From Bacteroidaceae bacterium (GTDB lineage Bacteria; Bacteroidota; Bacteroidia; Bacteroidales; Barnesiellaceae_A): DNA of 45,157 bases. The first letter of the stretch is position 1; every line of letters starts with the position of its first letter. A program made the translations under genes and the position numbers. The stretch covers positions 1 to 45,157 of the forward strand of contig JAFXIZ010000029.1 in the NCBI GenBank assembly GCA_017532725.1. The letters are read 5' to 3'. This document shows positions 33,310-42,177 of the stretch, one piece after another. The notes under the pieces were generated by a model that was given only the letters and a program-made list of their open reading frames with translations, was not told the DNA's origin and searched no databases.

Positions 33310-35352
33310 TTAGTCGTTCATCGATAGGAGGAACTCTTCGTTTGAACTGGTGCGTTCGAGGCGTTCTTTGAGGAATTCCATAGCCTCTACCGAGTTCATA
33401 TCGGCGAGGTAGCGACGCAGTATCCACATACGGTTGAGTGTCTCTTTGTCGTGCAACAAGTCGTCGCGACGGGTGCTCGATGCGTTGATATCGACGGCGG
33501 GGAAGATGCGTTTGTTCGACAACTTGCGATCGAGTTGCAACTCCATATTACCTGTACCCTTAAACTCCTCGAAGATAACTTCATCCATCTTCGAGCCGGT
33601 GTCGATGAGAGCCGTTGCTATGATGGTGAGGCTGCCACCGTTCTCGATATTACGCGCAGCACCGAAGAAACGTTTGGGCTTGTGCAGTGCGTTAGCATCG
33701 ACACCACCCGACAACACTTTGCCCGAAGCCGGCGATACGGTGTTGAAAGCACGAGCCAACCGGGTGATAGAGTCGAGCAGTATCACAACATCGTGGCCAC
33801 ACTCTACCATACGCTTGGCCTTTTCCAATACGATGTTGGTTACCTTAACGTGGCGTTCGGCAGGCTCGTCGAAGGTTGAGGCTATTACCTCGGCGTTTAC
33901 GCTACGAGCCATATCGGTTACCTCCTCGGGACGCTCATCGATGAGCAGTATTATCATATATACCTCGGGGTGATTTTCCGATATTGCGTTGGCTATATCT
34001 TTGAGTATTACTGTTTTTCCCGTCTTTGGTTGCGCTACGATAAGACCACGTTGACCCTTGCCTATGGGCGAGAACATATCAACAACGCGAGTTGATAGGT
34101 TGCTCGACTTGCCACTTGTAAGGTCGAACTTCTCATTGGGGAACAAGGGGGTAAGGTGGTCGAAGGGAACACGGTCGCGAACAAACTCGGGCAGACGGCC
34201 GTTGATGCGCTCCACCTTGGCAAGAGGGAAGTATTTTTCGCCCTCTTTGGGGGGACGGATAGGACCTTCTACAACGTCGCCTGTCTTGAGACCGTACAAC
34301 TTTATTTGCGATTGCGAAACGTAGATGTCGTCGGGCGAGGTGAGGTAGTTGTAGTCGGGCGAGCGCAAGAAGCCATATCCATCGGGCATCATTTCCAATA
34401 CGCCCGAGCCCATAAGTATGCCTTCGAAGTCGTACAAGCGTTCGGCAGGATACATATCATCGCGCATAGGATCTTCGCGACGCATATCATCTTGGGGCGC
34501 ATTGTTGGACTTGTTGCGCTTGTTCTGCTTGTTGTTTTGCTTGTTATTGTTGGGGTGGTTGTTGTTTCCACCGTTGTTGTCTTGGTTGTTATCCTTGTTT
34601 TGAGGCGTGAATTGTTGTTTGATAATGTTGCCGTTCTTGTCGCGCGAGATGAAGCGAGTAGCCTTGGGGAAGAATGCCGAAAGACCCGGAGAAGGGGGCA
34701 GGACAGGCTCTTGGGGCTTCGCAGCCTCGGCTGTGTCGGCAGCCGGCTCGGTGGTGGGAGTGACAGGCTCCGATGCTACAGGCTCGGTGTTCTCTTGTGG
34801 GGCAACAGGCTCGGTAGTGGCACTCTGTTCCTCACGATTGATGCGCTTGCGACCACGACGAGGTTTCTCCTCGACGGGCTTCTCCTCGACAGGCTGCTGT
34901 TTGGTGCCGGTCGGCTCGGCTGTTACCTCCGGCTCTGTAGTAACTTCGGCAGGTTGTTCGGCAACCTCCTCGGCAGGTTTTTGTTTTTTCTTGCGACCGG
35001 GACGGGCTTTCTGTACCGGCTCTTCGGTTGCTTGGGGTTGTGCTTTTACCTCCTCGGCAGTGTCGGCAGCCGGCTCGGCTACGGCCTCGATAGTAGGCAC
35101 TTCGAGAGGCAATGTAGGCTCATCTTCGGTGGCAACCTCGGCCTCTTTGTCGGTCTTGGCAATGCGAGTTCTTTTCTTTTTCTTCTTGCCATCGCCTTGG
35201 GTAGTCTTGCTTGCAGTGATGGCTTGTTCGTCGAGAATGGTATATACCAAGTCGTCGGTGTCGATGTTGCTACCAACGGTTATACCCAATTGCTCGGCTA
35301 TCTCCTTCAACTCTTGTAAAGTTTTAGCTTTGAGTTCAAAAATGTTGTACAT
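33310..35352 (-). CDS. rho: Transcription termination factor Rho with long disordered insertion
   Basis: Hexameric RNA helicase that ends transcription. At 680 residues it is about 260 longer than E. coli Rho. Order: Rho_N helical domain (about 1-45, [24 protein letters not shown]), a low-complexity region (about 55-290) first rich in Pro, Glu, Ala and Thr with basic patches, then Asn/Gln/Lys-rich, next the cold-shock RNA-binding domain ([15 protein letters not shown]), then the ATPase with Walker A AQPKTGKT (440-447) and Walker [17 protein letters not shown]. In Bacteroides thetaiotaomicron a comparable disordered region makes Rho form condensates needed for gut fitness; the same is inferred here. 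The leader is long (TATATTTG box at 35505-35498), which would allow self-regulation. Confidence 0.97.
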   Translation of the reverse strand: MYNIFELKAKTLQELKEIAEQLGITVGSNIDTDDLVYTILDEQAITASKTTQGDGKKKKKRTRIAKTDKEAEVATEDEPTLPLEVPTIEAVAEPAADTAEEVKAQPQATEEPVQKARPGRKKKQKPAEEVAEQPAEVTTEPEVTAEPTGTKQQPVEEKPVEEKPRRGRKRINREEQSATTEPVAPQENTEPVASEPVTPTTEPAADTAEAAKPQEPVLPPSPGLSAFFPKATRFISRDKNGNIIKQQFTPQNKDNNQDNNGGNNNHPNNNKQNNKQNKRNKSNNAPQDDMRREDPMRDDMYPAERLYDFEGILMGSGVLEMMPDGYGFLRSPDYNYLTSPDDIYVSQSQIKLYGLKTGDVVEGPIRPPKEGEKYFPLAKVERINGRLPEFVRDRVPFDHLTPLFPNEKFDLTSGKSSNLSTRVVDMFSPIGKGQRGLIVAQPKTGKTVILKDIANAISENHPEVYMIILLIDERPEEVTDMARSVNAEVIASTFDEPAERHVKVTNIVLEKAKRMVECGHDVVILLDSITRLARAFNTVSPASGKVLSGGVDANALHKPKRFFGAARNIENGGSLTIIATALIDTGSKMDEVIFEEFKGTGNMELQLDRKLSNKRIFPAVDINASSTRRDDLLHDKETLNRMWILRRYLADMNSVEAMEFLKERLERTSSNEEFLLSMND

Positions 35353-35497
35353 CTGTTAATGTGTTTTTTTCGTAACGACAATACGCTAATCCTTGTTCAG
35401 ATTGCTGTATCGGTAAGTTCTCTTAATTATAAGTAATAACGAAAATATTCGGTGATATTTGAAGTATTCGAGCGAATACCTTTTGAATTTTGCATCG

Positions 35498-35505
35498 CAA
35501 ATATA
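35498..35505 (-). promoter_or_regulatory. Possible -7 box of rho with long leader
   Basis: TATATTTG on the minus strand. Transcription from here would give a leader of about 135 nt, otherwise without recognisable genes. A GGCACG/CGTGCC hairpin (35568-35582) sits between this box and the end of tilS and may be a weak terminator for tilS. Confidence 0.45.
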
Positions 35506-35605
35506 CGTCAATTTTTTGAAATTAACGTGTGGTGGTTGATTTAGTTTAATGTTTTAACACTTTTTTCGGCACGTTGCGTGCCTGTTTGTGTAATAAAGGC
35601 AGTTG

Positions 35606-36934
35606 TTAAACGTCGTACTTGAGTACCAAAACCCTACGGGTGCTGTCGGTGATGCGAGCCTCGTTGCCGGTGCGCTCGCCTACAATCCACAAGATTTTCT
35701 CGCTGTCGCATAGCAGCAGGGCGTTTTCCTTATCGATGAGTGAGTATTTGTGGTCGTTGAAGTAGTCGCTTACTTTCTTGCGCCCTCTCATCCCGAAGGG
35801 TATAAAAGTATCGCCTTGCTGCCAATGGCGCAGTGTCAAGGGGAATTTTACTCGGTCGAGGTCGAAGCAGGCTGTATTCTTGTCGCGAATGATGCTGAAG
35901 CCTTCGGCATTGCAATATCGGGGTGTGATACGATGTTGTGTGGTGGTGTCACCGGCACTCCAAGTGGCTACAACTCCGTCGGTTGTTGTTGTGGCGATAG
36001 GCTCGATAATGAGATTGTCGCGATGACTTACGGCGCGATGTGTCGCCGATAGGAATTGTCGTCCCGACGATTGTGTAAGTCCTGCCATATCGGTTACTTG
36101 AGAGGCGTTGAAACCCAACGGGGTGGCAATCTCGAAAAGGAGCGTCGAGGCGTCGGGCGATGTGTGCAGCGCGGTAAGGTCTATATATAATGTATTGTTG
36201 CGCTCGATGCACACGCGCTTGCGCCATTCGTCGATGGCTGCGCGATAATACTTCTCGCAACTGCGCAAGTGGGCGATGGAACGCTCGATGCAACTGTCGG
36301 CAGCCGGATTGATGTCGCGTAGCAGGGGCATAACCTCCAAGCGTATTTTGTTGCGCGTATATATCGACTGTAGGTTGGTGCTGTCGGTAACATAAGAGAG
36401 TTTCGTATCGGACAGATACTCAATCAATTCGTCGCGCGATACGCACAATAAGGGACGAATAATCATACCGTTGCGAGGACTCATACCCGTAACGCCGGCA
36501 ATGCCGGTGCCTCGTATGAGGTTGAGTAAGATAGTCTCGGTATTATCATCGCGGTGGTGCGCTACGGCAATGGCATCGGCGCGATGGGCGATGCGCATCT
36601 GCTCAAACCATTCATATCGCAGTTCGCGAGCAGCCATCTCGATAGAAATGCCTTTGGCTTGAGCGTGACCCACAGTGTCGAATGTAGTTTCGACAAATGG
36701 TACTTGCAGTTGTAGGGCGATACGCTCGGCGTGGTCGCGATCGCGCATACTCTCATCGCCACGCAGCATAAAGTTGCAGTGGCAAGCAATGCACTCATAT
36801 CCCATAGCAACAAGAACAGATAGCAACGCCACCGAATCGGCGCCACCACTCAAGCCCACAATCACGCGACTGTCGGGCAAGAGTAGCGACTCCTGCTGTA
36901 TAAAATCGGATATGCGATTAATGGTGCTGTGCAT
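35606..36934 (-). CDS. tilS: tRNA(Ile)-lysidine synthase
   Basis: Modifies the wobble cytidine of tRNA-Ile(CAU) to lysidine so that it reads AUA. The ATP pyrophosphatase loop SGGADS is near residue 32, followed by HCNFMLRGDES and, further on, AVAHHRDDNTETILLNLIRGTG, the family's central motif; the C-terminal domain contains WQQGDTFIPFGMRGRKKVSD. Length 442 residues. The start at 36934 is preferred over 36958 because the promoter at 36987-36956 places transcription start near 36948. Confidence 0.95.
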   Translation of the reverse strand: MHSTINRISDFIQQESLLLPDSRVIVGLSGGADSVALLSVLVAMGYECIACHCNFMLRGDESMRDRDHAERIALQLQVPFVETTFDTVGHAQAKGISIEMAARELRYEWFEQMRIAHRADAIAVAHHRDDNTETILLNLIRGTGIAGVTGMSPRNGMIIRPLLCVSRDELIEYLSDTKLSYVTDSTNLQSIYTRNKIRLEVMPLLRDINPAADSCIERSIAHLRSCEKYYRAAIDEWRKRVCIERNNTLYIDLTALHTSPDASTLLFEIATPLGFNASQVTDMAGLTQSSGRQFLSATHRAVSHRDNLIIEPIATTTTDGVVATWSAGDTTTQHRITPRYCNAEGFSIIRDKNTACFDLDRVKFPLTLRHWQQGDTFIPFGMRGRKKVSDYFNDHKYSLIDKENALLLCDSEKILWIVGERTGNEARITDSTRRVLVLKYDV

Positions 36935-36955
36935 AAATATTCTTGTTAGCCACTG

Positions 36956-36987
36956 CAAATGTAAGGCTTCTTGCGCAAACCTACAAA
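36956..36987 (-). promoter_or_regulatory. Promoter of tilS
   Basis: On the minus strand TTTG (36987-36984), 20 bp, TACATTTG (36963-36956). It decides the tilS start at 36934. Confidence 0.8.
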
Positions 36988-37091
36988 TGTAACAAAGTCT
37001 TTATATATAAAGGAAAAGGTGTACATCAAACCTGTGTTTGAAAACCGAAAAGGAAAATATAGTCTATTGCCTCTAAAAAATAGCCCTATTT

Positions 37092-37123
37092 CTTGCAAAA
37101 ATGTAATTTATAAATTACCTTTG
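37092..37123 (+). promoter_or_regulatory. Promoter and 16-bp operator of the HigBA-like pair
   Basis: CTTG (37092-37095), 20 bp, TACCTTTG (37116-37123), ending only 4 bp before the ATG. The perfect palindrome GTAATTTATAAATTAC (37103-37118) overlaps the first bases of the -7 box and is a natural operator for autorepression by the XRE antitoxin. Confidence 0.75.
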
Positions 37124-37127
37124 CGAT

Positions 37128-37475
37128 ATGAAAGTCCGAGAAGTAATAATATATAAGCACTATTTTGAAGAGTTTTTTGCTGCTCAAAATCAAAAAGTTC
37201 GCGATAAGATAATCAAAATTTTAAGCATTATCGAAACGATTGAGCGTGTACCTGTTCAATATCTTCGATTTATTGAGGGTACAAATGGGCTTTTTGAAAT
37301 AAGAGTGCAATTAGGCTCTAATATTTTTAGAATATTTTGTTTCTTTGACGGCAATAAATTTGTTGTGTTATTATCGGGCTTTCAAAAGAAAACGCAAAAG
37401 ACACCATCCGGTGAAATTGAGCGTGCAGTTAAATTGATGAATGAATATTACCAAGAAAAGGAGAACGAAAAATGA
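37128..37475 (+). CDS. RelE/HigB-like toxin (phage Gp49-like family)
   Basis: Predicted ribosome-dependent mRNA endonuclease of a type II toxin-antitoxin system. The 115-residue length and order fit the Gp49/HigB group: YFEEFFAAQNQKVRDKIIKIL, then LRFIEGTNGLFEIRVQLGSNIFRIFCFFDGNKFVVLLSGFQKKTQKTP, where the GLFEIR, RIF and FQKKTQKTP segments carry the conserved basic residues. It overlaps the antitoxin gene by 4 bp (ATGA). Toxin-first order is typical of higBA. Confidence 0.9.
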   Translation: MKVREVIIYKHYFEEFFAAQNQKVRDKIIKILSIIETIERVPVQYLRFIEGTNGLFEIRVQLGSNIFRIFCFFDGNKFVVLLSGFQKKTQKTPSGEIERAVKLMNEYYQEKENEK

Positions 37476-37765
37476 AAAATACTAAATCATTAGACCAACT
37501 TAAGACGCAATATTACGGTGAAGTTGGTACTCCCGAAAGAGATAAAATAGAACGCGAACTTGAAGCGTTGCGCATCGGTTTCAAACTTCGTTCTGCAAGA
37601 GAACAACAATGTCTTACGCAGGAAGAAGTGGCAAGACGTATCAATAAGAAACGTACCTTTATATCGAAGGTAGAAACCGACGGTGAAAATATCACGCTAA
37701 AAACATTGTTTGATGTTGTTGAACGAGGTTTAGGAGGTCGTTTAAAAATAAGCGTAGAGTTCTAA
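37472..37765 (+). CDS. HigA-like XRE-family antitoxin
   Basis: A 97-residue antitoxin and autorepressor expected to bind and neutralise the upstream toxin. An N-terminal helical part (about 1-35) precedes an HTH_3 domain: ALRIGFKLRSAREQQCLTQEEVARRINKKRTFISKVETDG, followed by LKTLFDVVERGLGGRLKISVEF. Translationally coupled to the toxin gene by ATGA overlap. The likely target is the palindrome at 37103-37118. Confidence 0.9.
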   Translation: MKNTKSLDQLKTQYYGEVGTPERDKIERELEALRIGFKLRSAREQQCLTQEEVARRINKKRTFISKVETDGENITLKTLFDVVERGLGGRLKISVEF

Positions 37766-37834
37766 AGTAGAGTTCTGAAATTATAAGCAGTAAAAAACAG
37801 CGTGCAAAATGTGTGAAAATTGCGATAAAATAAT

Positions 37835-37978
37835 TACCTTTGCATCGCCTTATGGTAGCAAGATGGTGTAACGTCTTGTGTCACAATAACAAAGCAAATT
37901 TTGCATTGACGAGAATATTGTCGTGATGCTCTTAAAATGACAGGGAAAAGATTTTTTTAATTTTTTCTCGGTCGAAAA
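37835..37978 (+). ncRNA. Possible leader or small RNA upstream of rpmB
   Basis: A TACCTTTG box (37835-37842) precedes about 110 nt with a CAAGATG/CGTCTTG hairpin (about 37870-37889) and a partly paired GCAT..ACGA/TCGTGATGC hairpin (about 37913-37939), then T-runs at 37952-37966. A second, stronger promoter for rpmB follows. The T-run could end a small RNA or act as an attenuator. Evidence is structural only. Confidence 0.4.
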
Positions 37979-38010
37979 TTTGGACGGTATCTCAAAATGC
38001 TGTAAATTTG
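37979..38010 (+). promoter_or_regulatory. Promoter of the rpmB operon
   Basis: TTTG (37979-37982), 20 bp, TAAATTTG (38003-38010). Start of transcription near 38018, 43 nt before the rpmB ATG. Confidence 0.85.
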
Positions 38011-38060
38011 CACACTGTTTTGTGAAAGTTGAAAAAGTAAACTAAAAAGAAAAGATAGCG

Positions 38061-38315
38061 ATGTCAAAGATTTGTCAAATTACAGGGAAGAAAGCTATGG
38101 TTGGCAATAACGTTTCGCACTCGAAACGTCGCACGAAACGCCGTTTCAATGTTAACCTCTTTAGCAAAAAATTCTATTGGGTCGAGCAACAATGCTGGAT
38201 TAGCCTTAATGTATCGGCCGCCGGTCTGCGCTTGATTAACAAGTTGGGCTTGGATGCTGCAATCAAATATGCAGTAGAGAAAGGGTATTTAACCGAAATA
38301 AAAATGATGAACTAA
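38061..38315 (+). CDS. rpmB: 50S ribosomal protein L28
   Basis: An 84-residue ribosomal protein. The N-terminus [29 protein letters not shown] is the L28 signature, and the basic central part contacts 23S rRNA. It starts a compact set with L33 (1-bp gap) and a DUF4295 gene, the usual Bacteroidetes order. Confidence 0.98.
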   Translation: MSKICQITGKKAMVGNNVSHSKRRTKRRFNVNLFSKKFYWVEQQCWISLNVSAAGLRLINKLGLDAAIKYAVEKGYLTEIKMMN

Positions 38316-38316
38316 T

Positions 38317-38505
38317 ATGGCAAAGAAAGCTAAAGGTAACAGAGTGCAAGTGATTCTCGAATGCACCGAGCACAAGGCAAGTGGTATGCCCGGCACTTCG
38401 CGTTATATTACAACCAAAAATCGTAAAAATACCACCGAGCGTTTGGAGTTGAAAAAATACAACCCCATCCTCAAACGAGTAACAGTTCACAAAGAAATTA
38501 AATAA
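38317..38505 (+). CDS. rpmG: 50S ribosomal protein L33
   Basis: A 62-residue protein with the L33 pattern: [20 protein letters not shown], then [14 protein letters not shown] and [19 protein letters not shown]. No CxxC zinc pairs are present (only one Cys), so it is the zinc-independent form. It starts 1 bp after the rpmB stop. Confidence 0.98.
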   Translation: MAKKAKGNRVQVILECTEHKASGMPGTSRYITTKNRKNTTERLELKKYNPILKRVTVHKEIK

Positions 38506-38514
38506 TAAGGAGGT
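38506..38514 (+). promoter_or_regulatory. Strong Shine-Dalgarno sequence
   Basis: TAAGGAGGT lies 7 bp before the ATG at 38522. Such a near-perfect site is rare among genes of this window and of Bacteroidetes generally. Confidence 0.75.
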
Positions 38515-38521
38515 CTGAACC

Positions 38522-38674
38522 ATGGCAAAGAAAACCGTTGCAACCCTGCAAAAAGGCGATAGCCGTGCTTATGCGAAAGTAATCAAAGTGGTGAAATCGC
38601 CCAAGACCGGTGCCTATATGTTCCAAGAGGAAATGATCCTCAAGGAGAATGTAGATGCTGCTTTGAAAGCATAA
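38522..38674 (+). CDS. DUF4295 small protein
   Basis: A 50-residue basic protein (MAKKTVATLQKGDSRAYAKV to KENVDAALKA), easily missed because of its size. The family is restricted to Bacteroidetes and is found just after rpmB-rpmG; from context it is likely ribosome-associated, but the role is not established. A strong Shine-Dalgarno at 38506-38514 and a terminator right after the stop confirm it as the end of this transcript. Confidence 0.9.
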   Translation: MAKKTVATLQKGDSRAYAKVIKVVKSPKTGAYMFQEEMILKENVDAALKA

Positions 38675-38711
38675 TCTGCTTAAGATACTATTTATACTAC
38701 GGTATAAAAAT

Positions 38712-38749
38712 TTCCTTGTACAATATTTTGTGCAAGGAAGTTTTTTTTT
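38712..38749 (+). terminator. Terminator of the rpmB-rpmG-DUF4295 operon
   Basis: TTCCTTGTAC (38712-38721) pairs with GTGCAAGGAA (38730-38739) with one G-T pair, followed by nine T. Confidence 0.9.
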
Positions 38750-38764
38750 ACCCTGCGAATTTGT

Positions 38765-38772
38765 TACTTTTG
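38765..38772 (+). promoter_or_regulatory. -7 box for ftsY
   Basis: TACTTTTG, about 69 bp before the ftsY ATG at 38841. A T-run replaces the TTTG at the expected distance. Confidence 0.5.
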
Positions 38773-38840
38773 CACTAAAATAGGATGGCTGTGTCGCGAT
38801 ATTGATGCGACATCGCCTTAACATATATAAAGTAAGTTTT

Positions 38841-39794
38841 ATGGCTTGGTTTAATTTCTTCTCGAAAGAGAAAAAAGAGACTTTGGACAAGGGTTTGTCT
38901 AAAACCAAAGAGGGCGTATTTACCAAGTTGGCGCGTGCCGTTGCCGGTAAATCGCAAGTCGATGACGAGGTGTTGGACAATCTCGAAGAGGTGCTTATTA
39001 CATCGGATGTAGGTGTAGATACTACCTTGCGCATCATTCAGCGCATCGAGGAGCGCGTGGCGCGCGACAAATATATGGGTACTTCGGAACTCAATCGCAT
39101 ATTGCGTGAGGAGATAACTGCGCTCCTTACCGAAACCGGTGAGGATGATGCCGAGGATTTTGCCGTTCCTGCCGATAAACGCCCCTATGTTATTATGGTT
39201 GTGGGCGTGAATGGTGTAGGTAAGACTACTACCATAGGAAAGTTGGCTTATCAGTATAAGAAGAAAGGATACTCGGTGTATTTGGGTGCTGCCGATACAT
39301 TCCGTGCCGCTGCTGTAGAGCAGTTGGTGGCGTGGGGCGATCGCGTGGGTGTGCCTGTGGTGAAACAAAAGATGGGCTCCGATCCTGCTTCGGTGGCGTT
39401 CGATACACTCAGTTCGGCCAAAGCCAATAATGCCGATGTGGTGATTATAGATACAGCCGGTCGTCTGCACAACAAGATAGGACTGATGAACGAGTTGACC
39501 AAGATAAAGAATGTAATGGCCAAGGTATTGCCCGATGCGCCTCACGAAGTGTTGCTGGTGCTTGATGGCTCGACAGGTCAAAATGCCTTTGAGCAAGCCA
39601 AGCAATTTACGGCTGCCACCGAAGTGAATGAGTTGGCTATTACAAAACTCGACGGTACTGCCAAAGGTGGTGTTGTGATAGGTATCTCCGATCAATTCAA
39701 GATACCTGTAAAATACATCGGATTGGGCGAGGGTATGGAGGACTTGCAGGTATTTCGCCGTGCAGCCTTTGTAGATTCACTCTTTGGCGAATGA
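38841..39794 (+). CDS. ftsY: Signal recognition particle receptor FtsY
   Basis: GTPase that docks SRP-ribosome complexes at the inner membrane. The start at 38841 (MAWFNFFSKEKKET) gives the short, basic N-terminus usual in Bacteroidetes; there is no long acidic A domain, giving 317 residues. The N domain is about 15-100 and the G domain follows: GVNGVGKTT (122-130), DTFRAAAVEQL, DTAGRLHN, TKLDGTAKGG and GLGEGMEDLQVF. It is followed by rimO with a 1-bp gap, so the two are co-translated. Confidence 0.97.
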   Translation: MAWFNFFSKEKKETLDKGLSKTKEGVFTKLARAVAGKSQVDDEVLDNLEEVLITSDVGVDTTLRIIQRIEERVARDKYMGTSELNRILREEITALLTETGEDDAEDFAVPADKRPYVIMVVGVNGVGKTTTIGKLAYQYKKKGYSVYLGAADTFRAAAVEQLVAWGDRVGVPVVKQKMGSDPASVAFDTLSSAKANNADVVIIDTAGRLHNKIGLMNELTKIKNVMAKVLPDAPHEVLLVLDGSTGQNAFEQAKQFTAATEVNELAITKLDGTAKGGVVIGISDQFKIPVKYIGLGEGMEDLQVFRRAAFVDSLFGE

Positions 39795-39795
39795 T

Positions 39796-41088
39796 ATGAA
39801 GCGCAATAGAGTAGATATAGTGTCGCTCGGTTGTTCCAAGAATTTGGTCGATTCGGAACGCCTGATGCATTGTTTTGCAGCAGCCGGTTATGACGTGTTT
39901 CACGATGCCGATAAGGTGTCGGGCGAGATTGTTGTGGTGAATACTTGTGGCTTCATTGGCGATGCCAAGGAGGAGAGTATCGAAATGATACTGCAACTTG
40001 CCGATGCCAAGAAACGCCGTCGCATAGGCAAACTCTTTGTGATGGGTTGCCTCTCGGAGCGTTATCGTGAGGAACTTACAGCCGAAATCCCCGAGGTGGA
40101 TAAGTTCTACGGAAAGTTCGATTGGGAAAATCTGTTGGCCGATTTGGGTCGTTCGGAGGTGGTATGCTCCACCGAACGCATCCTTACTACGCCCTCGCAT
40201 TATGCCTACATAAAGATTGCCGAAGGCTGCAACCGTTTCTGCTCATATTGTGCCATCCCACTCATAACGGGTCGTTTCCAATCGTACCCGATGGAGCAGA
40301 TACTCGATGAGGTGCGCTCGTTGGTAGCCAAGGGCGTGAAAGAGTTTCAGATAATTGCACAAGACCTGTCGTACTATGGCGAGGACTTGTATGGCGAAAA
40401 TCGATTGGCGCAACTCATCGATGAAATGGCGCAAATCGAAGGCGTGGAGTGGATACGCCTGCACTATGCCTATCCGGCAGGATTCCCTTACGACCTATTG
40501 CCCGTTATGGCGCGCCACGATAATGTGTGTAAATATCTCGATATAGCATTGCAACACATCAGCGACAATATGCTCGATAAGATGTTGCGTCACGTTACCA
40601 AGCAAGAGACGTACGACCTCTTGGCGCGTATCCGTCGCGAAGTTCCCGGCATACACCTACGCACAACGCTGATGGTGGGGCATCCGGGTGAAACGGAGGA
40701 GGACTTTGAGGAGTTGTTGCAGTTTGTGCGCGATGCCCGATTTGAACGTATGGGCGCCTTTGCCTATTGCGAGGAGGAGGGCACCTACGCTGCGCGCCAT
40801 TATGCCGACGATATTCCCGATGAAGTGAAGCAACGTCGCCTCGATAGCCTGATGGCATTGCAGGAGGAGATAGCCTCCGACATTAATGCAACGAAGCAAG
40901 ATGCTGTGTTGCGCGTGTTGGTGGATAGAGAAGAGCCCGATTACTATGTAGGGCGCACACAATACGACTCGCCCGAGGTGGATAATGAGGTGTTGATAGA
41001 GAAAACCAAACCGTTGGCTGTGGGCGAGTTCTGCGATGTGACAGTTGTAGAAACGATGCCGTTCGACCTGATAGCACGTCCACTATAG
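39796..41088 (+). CDS. rimO: Ribosomal protein S12 methylthiotransferase RimO
   Basis: Radical SAM enzyme adding a methylthio group to a conserved Asp of ribosomal protein S12. The start at 39796 (MKRNRVDIVSLGCSKN) gives 430 residues; the TTG at 39784 would overlap ftsY. The N-terminal MTTase domain has C13, C51 and C85; the radical SAM cluster is C145, C149 and C152 in GCNRFCSYCAIP; a TRAM domain (about 370-430) ends the protein. It lies directly after ftsY and 4 bp before menF. Confidence 0.97.
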   Translation: MKRNRVDIVSLGCSKNLVDSERLMHCFAAAGYDVFHDADKVSGEIVVVNTCGFIGDAKEESIEMILQLADAKKRRRIGKLFVMGCLSERYREELTAEIPEVDKFYGKFDWENLLADLGRSEVVCSTERILTTPSHYAYIKIAEGCNRFCSYCAIPLITGRFQSYPMEQILDEVRSLVAKGVKEFQIIAQDLSYYGEDLYGENRLAQLIDEMAQIEGVEWIRLHYAYPAGFPYDLLPVMARHDNVCKYLDIALQHISDNMLDKMLRHVTKQETYDLLARIRREVPGIHLRTTLMVGHPGETEEDFEELLQFVRDARFERMGAFAYCEEEGTYAARHYADDIPDEVKQRRLDSLMALQEEIASDINATKQDAVLRVLVDREEPDYYVGRTQYDSPEVDNEVLIEKTKPLAVGEFCDVTVVETMPFDLIARPL

Positions 41089-41092
41089 TTGT

Positions 41093-42166
41093 ATGAAAGA
41101 GTATTCGCCATATTGCAGTGTCGATGAGGCGAGTGAGCTGGTTGCTTGCTGCTTGGCGAAGAATGTGCCTTTCTATGTGTGTCGTTATCCCGGTGAGGTG
41201 TCGTGCCGTTTCGGTGCGCAAACGCAGGGAGTGCCTTCGATGAGTATCGACAATGGCTTTCGCGCAGTGCCGTTCGATATAACTGGCGATGCAAAGCCCT
41301 TTACCATACATCCCGATTTATTTCCTCAAGATATAGACCGATTGCACGCAATGCTACCTCGCTGTGCCGAGTGGCAAGAGTTGTCGGGTGCCGATATGGA
41401 GTATTCGACCTATCTCGATACGGCACAGTCGCTTATCGACCGTATGCAACACGGCGATGTGGCGAAGGTTGTGCTTTCTCGCACGATAACTCGTGGTTGC
41501 GATACCCTTAATTTTTTGCCCTCTTATTTTGCCCGACTGTGCCGGCTCTATCCGTCGGCTTACGTCTTTATGGTGAGTTACCCCGGTGTGTGTGGTTGGG
41601 TAGGGGCAACGCCCGAGGTTTTGTTGCAATCGCACAATGGTGGTTACGCAACAATGGCCTTGGCAGGTACTCGTGCTGTGGGTGTCGATGCGCCTTGGGG
41701 TGAGAAAGAGAGGAGGGAACAGCAGTATGTTACCCAATATATATCCGACATATTGCGTAGCCACAACCTTAATGATGTTGTTGTGAATACACATACCCGA
41801 CAAGCAGCGCAAGTGGAGCATCTGTGTACGCACTTCGACATTACCACGCAGCACGATACTGCCGTGCGCGACCGATTGGTAGCCTCGTTGCATCCCACTC
41901 CGGCAGTGGCAGGAACACCCACACAGGTGGCTATGCTAGCCATAGGCGAGAGTGAGCCTCATTCGCGCCGTTACTATGGTGGGTATGTGGGCGAAGCGCT
42001 CGATGATGGTCGTTGTGGGTTGTATGTCAATCTGCGCAGTATGGAGTTTACTCCCGATGCAGTGCGCTTGTATGTAGGTGGAGGGCTTACGGCTCAATCG
42101 GTAGCAACCGACGAATGGAACGAAACGTGTGCCAAGTCGCAAACGCTGCTTAAGGCATTTCAATAA
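41093..42166 (+). CDS. menF: Isochorismate synthase
   Basis: Converts chorismate to isochorismate, the first step of menaquinone synthesis. The 357-residue length is on the short side for the family but usual in Bacteroidetes. The C-terminal chorismate-binding core is present: GDVAKVVLSRTI, VGATPEVLLQ, ALAGTRAVG, LVASLHPTPAVAGTP and EPHSRRYYGGYVGEA, with the last segments holding acidic magnesium ligands. menD follows after 11 bp, which fixes the role as MenF rather than EntC. Confidence 0.95.
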   Translation: MKEYSPYCSVDEASELVACCLAKNVPFYVCRYPGEVSCRFGAQTQGVPSMSIDNGFRAVPFDITGDAKPFTIHPDLFPQDIDRLHAMLPRCAEWQELSGADMEYSTYLDTAQSLIDRMQHGDVAKVVLSRTITRGCDTLNFLPSYFARLCRLYPSAYVFMVSYPGVCGWVGATPEVLLQSHNGGYATMALAGTRAVGVDAPWGEKERREQQYVTQYISDILRSHNLNDVVVNTHTRQAAQVEHLCTHFDITTQHDTAVRDRLVASLHPTPAVAGTPTQVAMLAIGESEPHSRRYYGGYVGEALDDGRCGLYVNLRSMEFTPDAVRLYVGGGLTAQSVATDEWNETCAKSQTLLKAFQ

Positions 42167-42177
42167 TAAATAGAGAT

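Noticed and set aside
34490..34620. Short tandem-like GTTGTT/TTGTTT tract as a repeat or CRISPR-like array
   Set aside because: It encodes the Asn/Gln/Lys-rich part of Rho; there are no regular spacers.
34156..35319. Open frame of 387 codons on the plus strand opposite rho
   Set aside because: It is the antisense of the low-complexity part of rho (Leu/Gly/Arg/Val runs); Rho motifs on the other strand are unmistakable.
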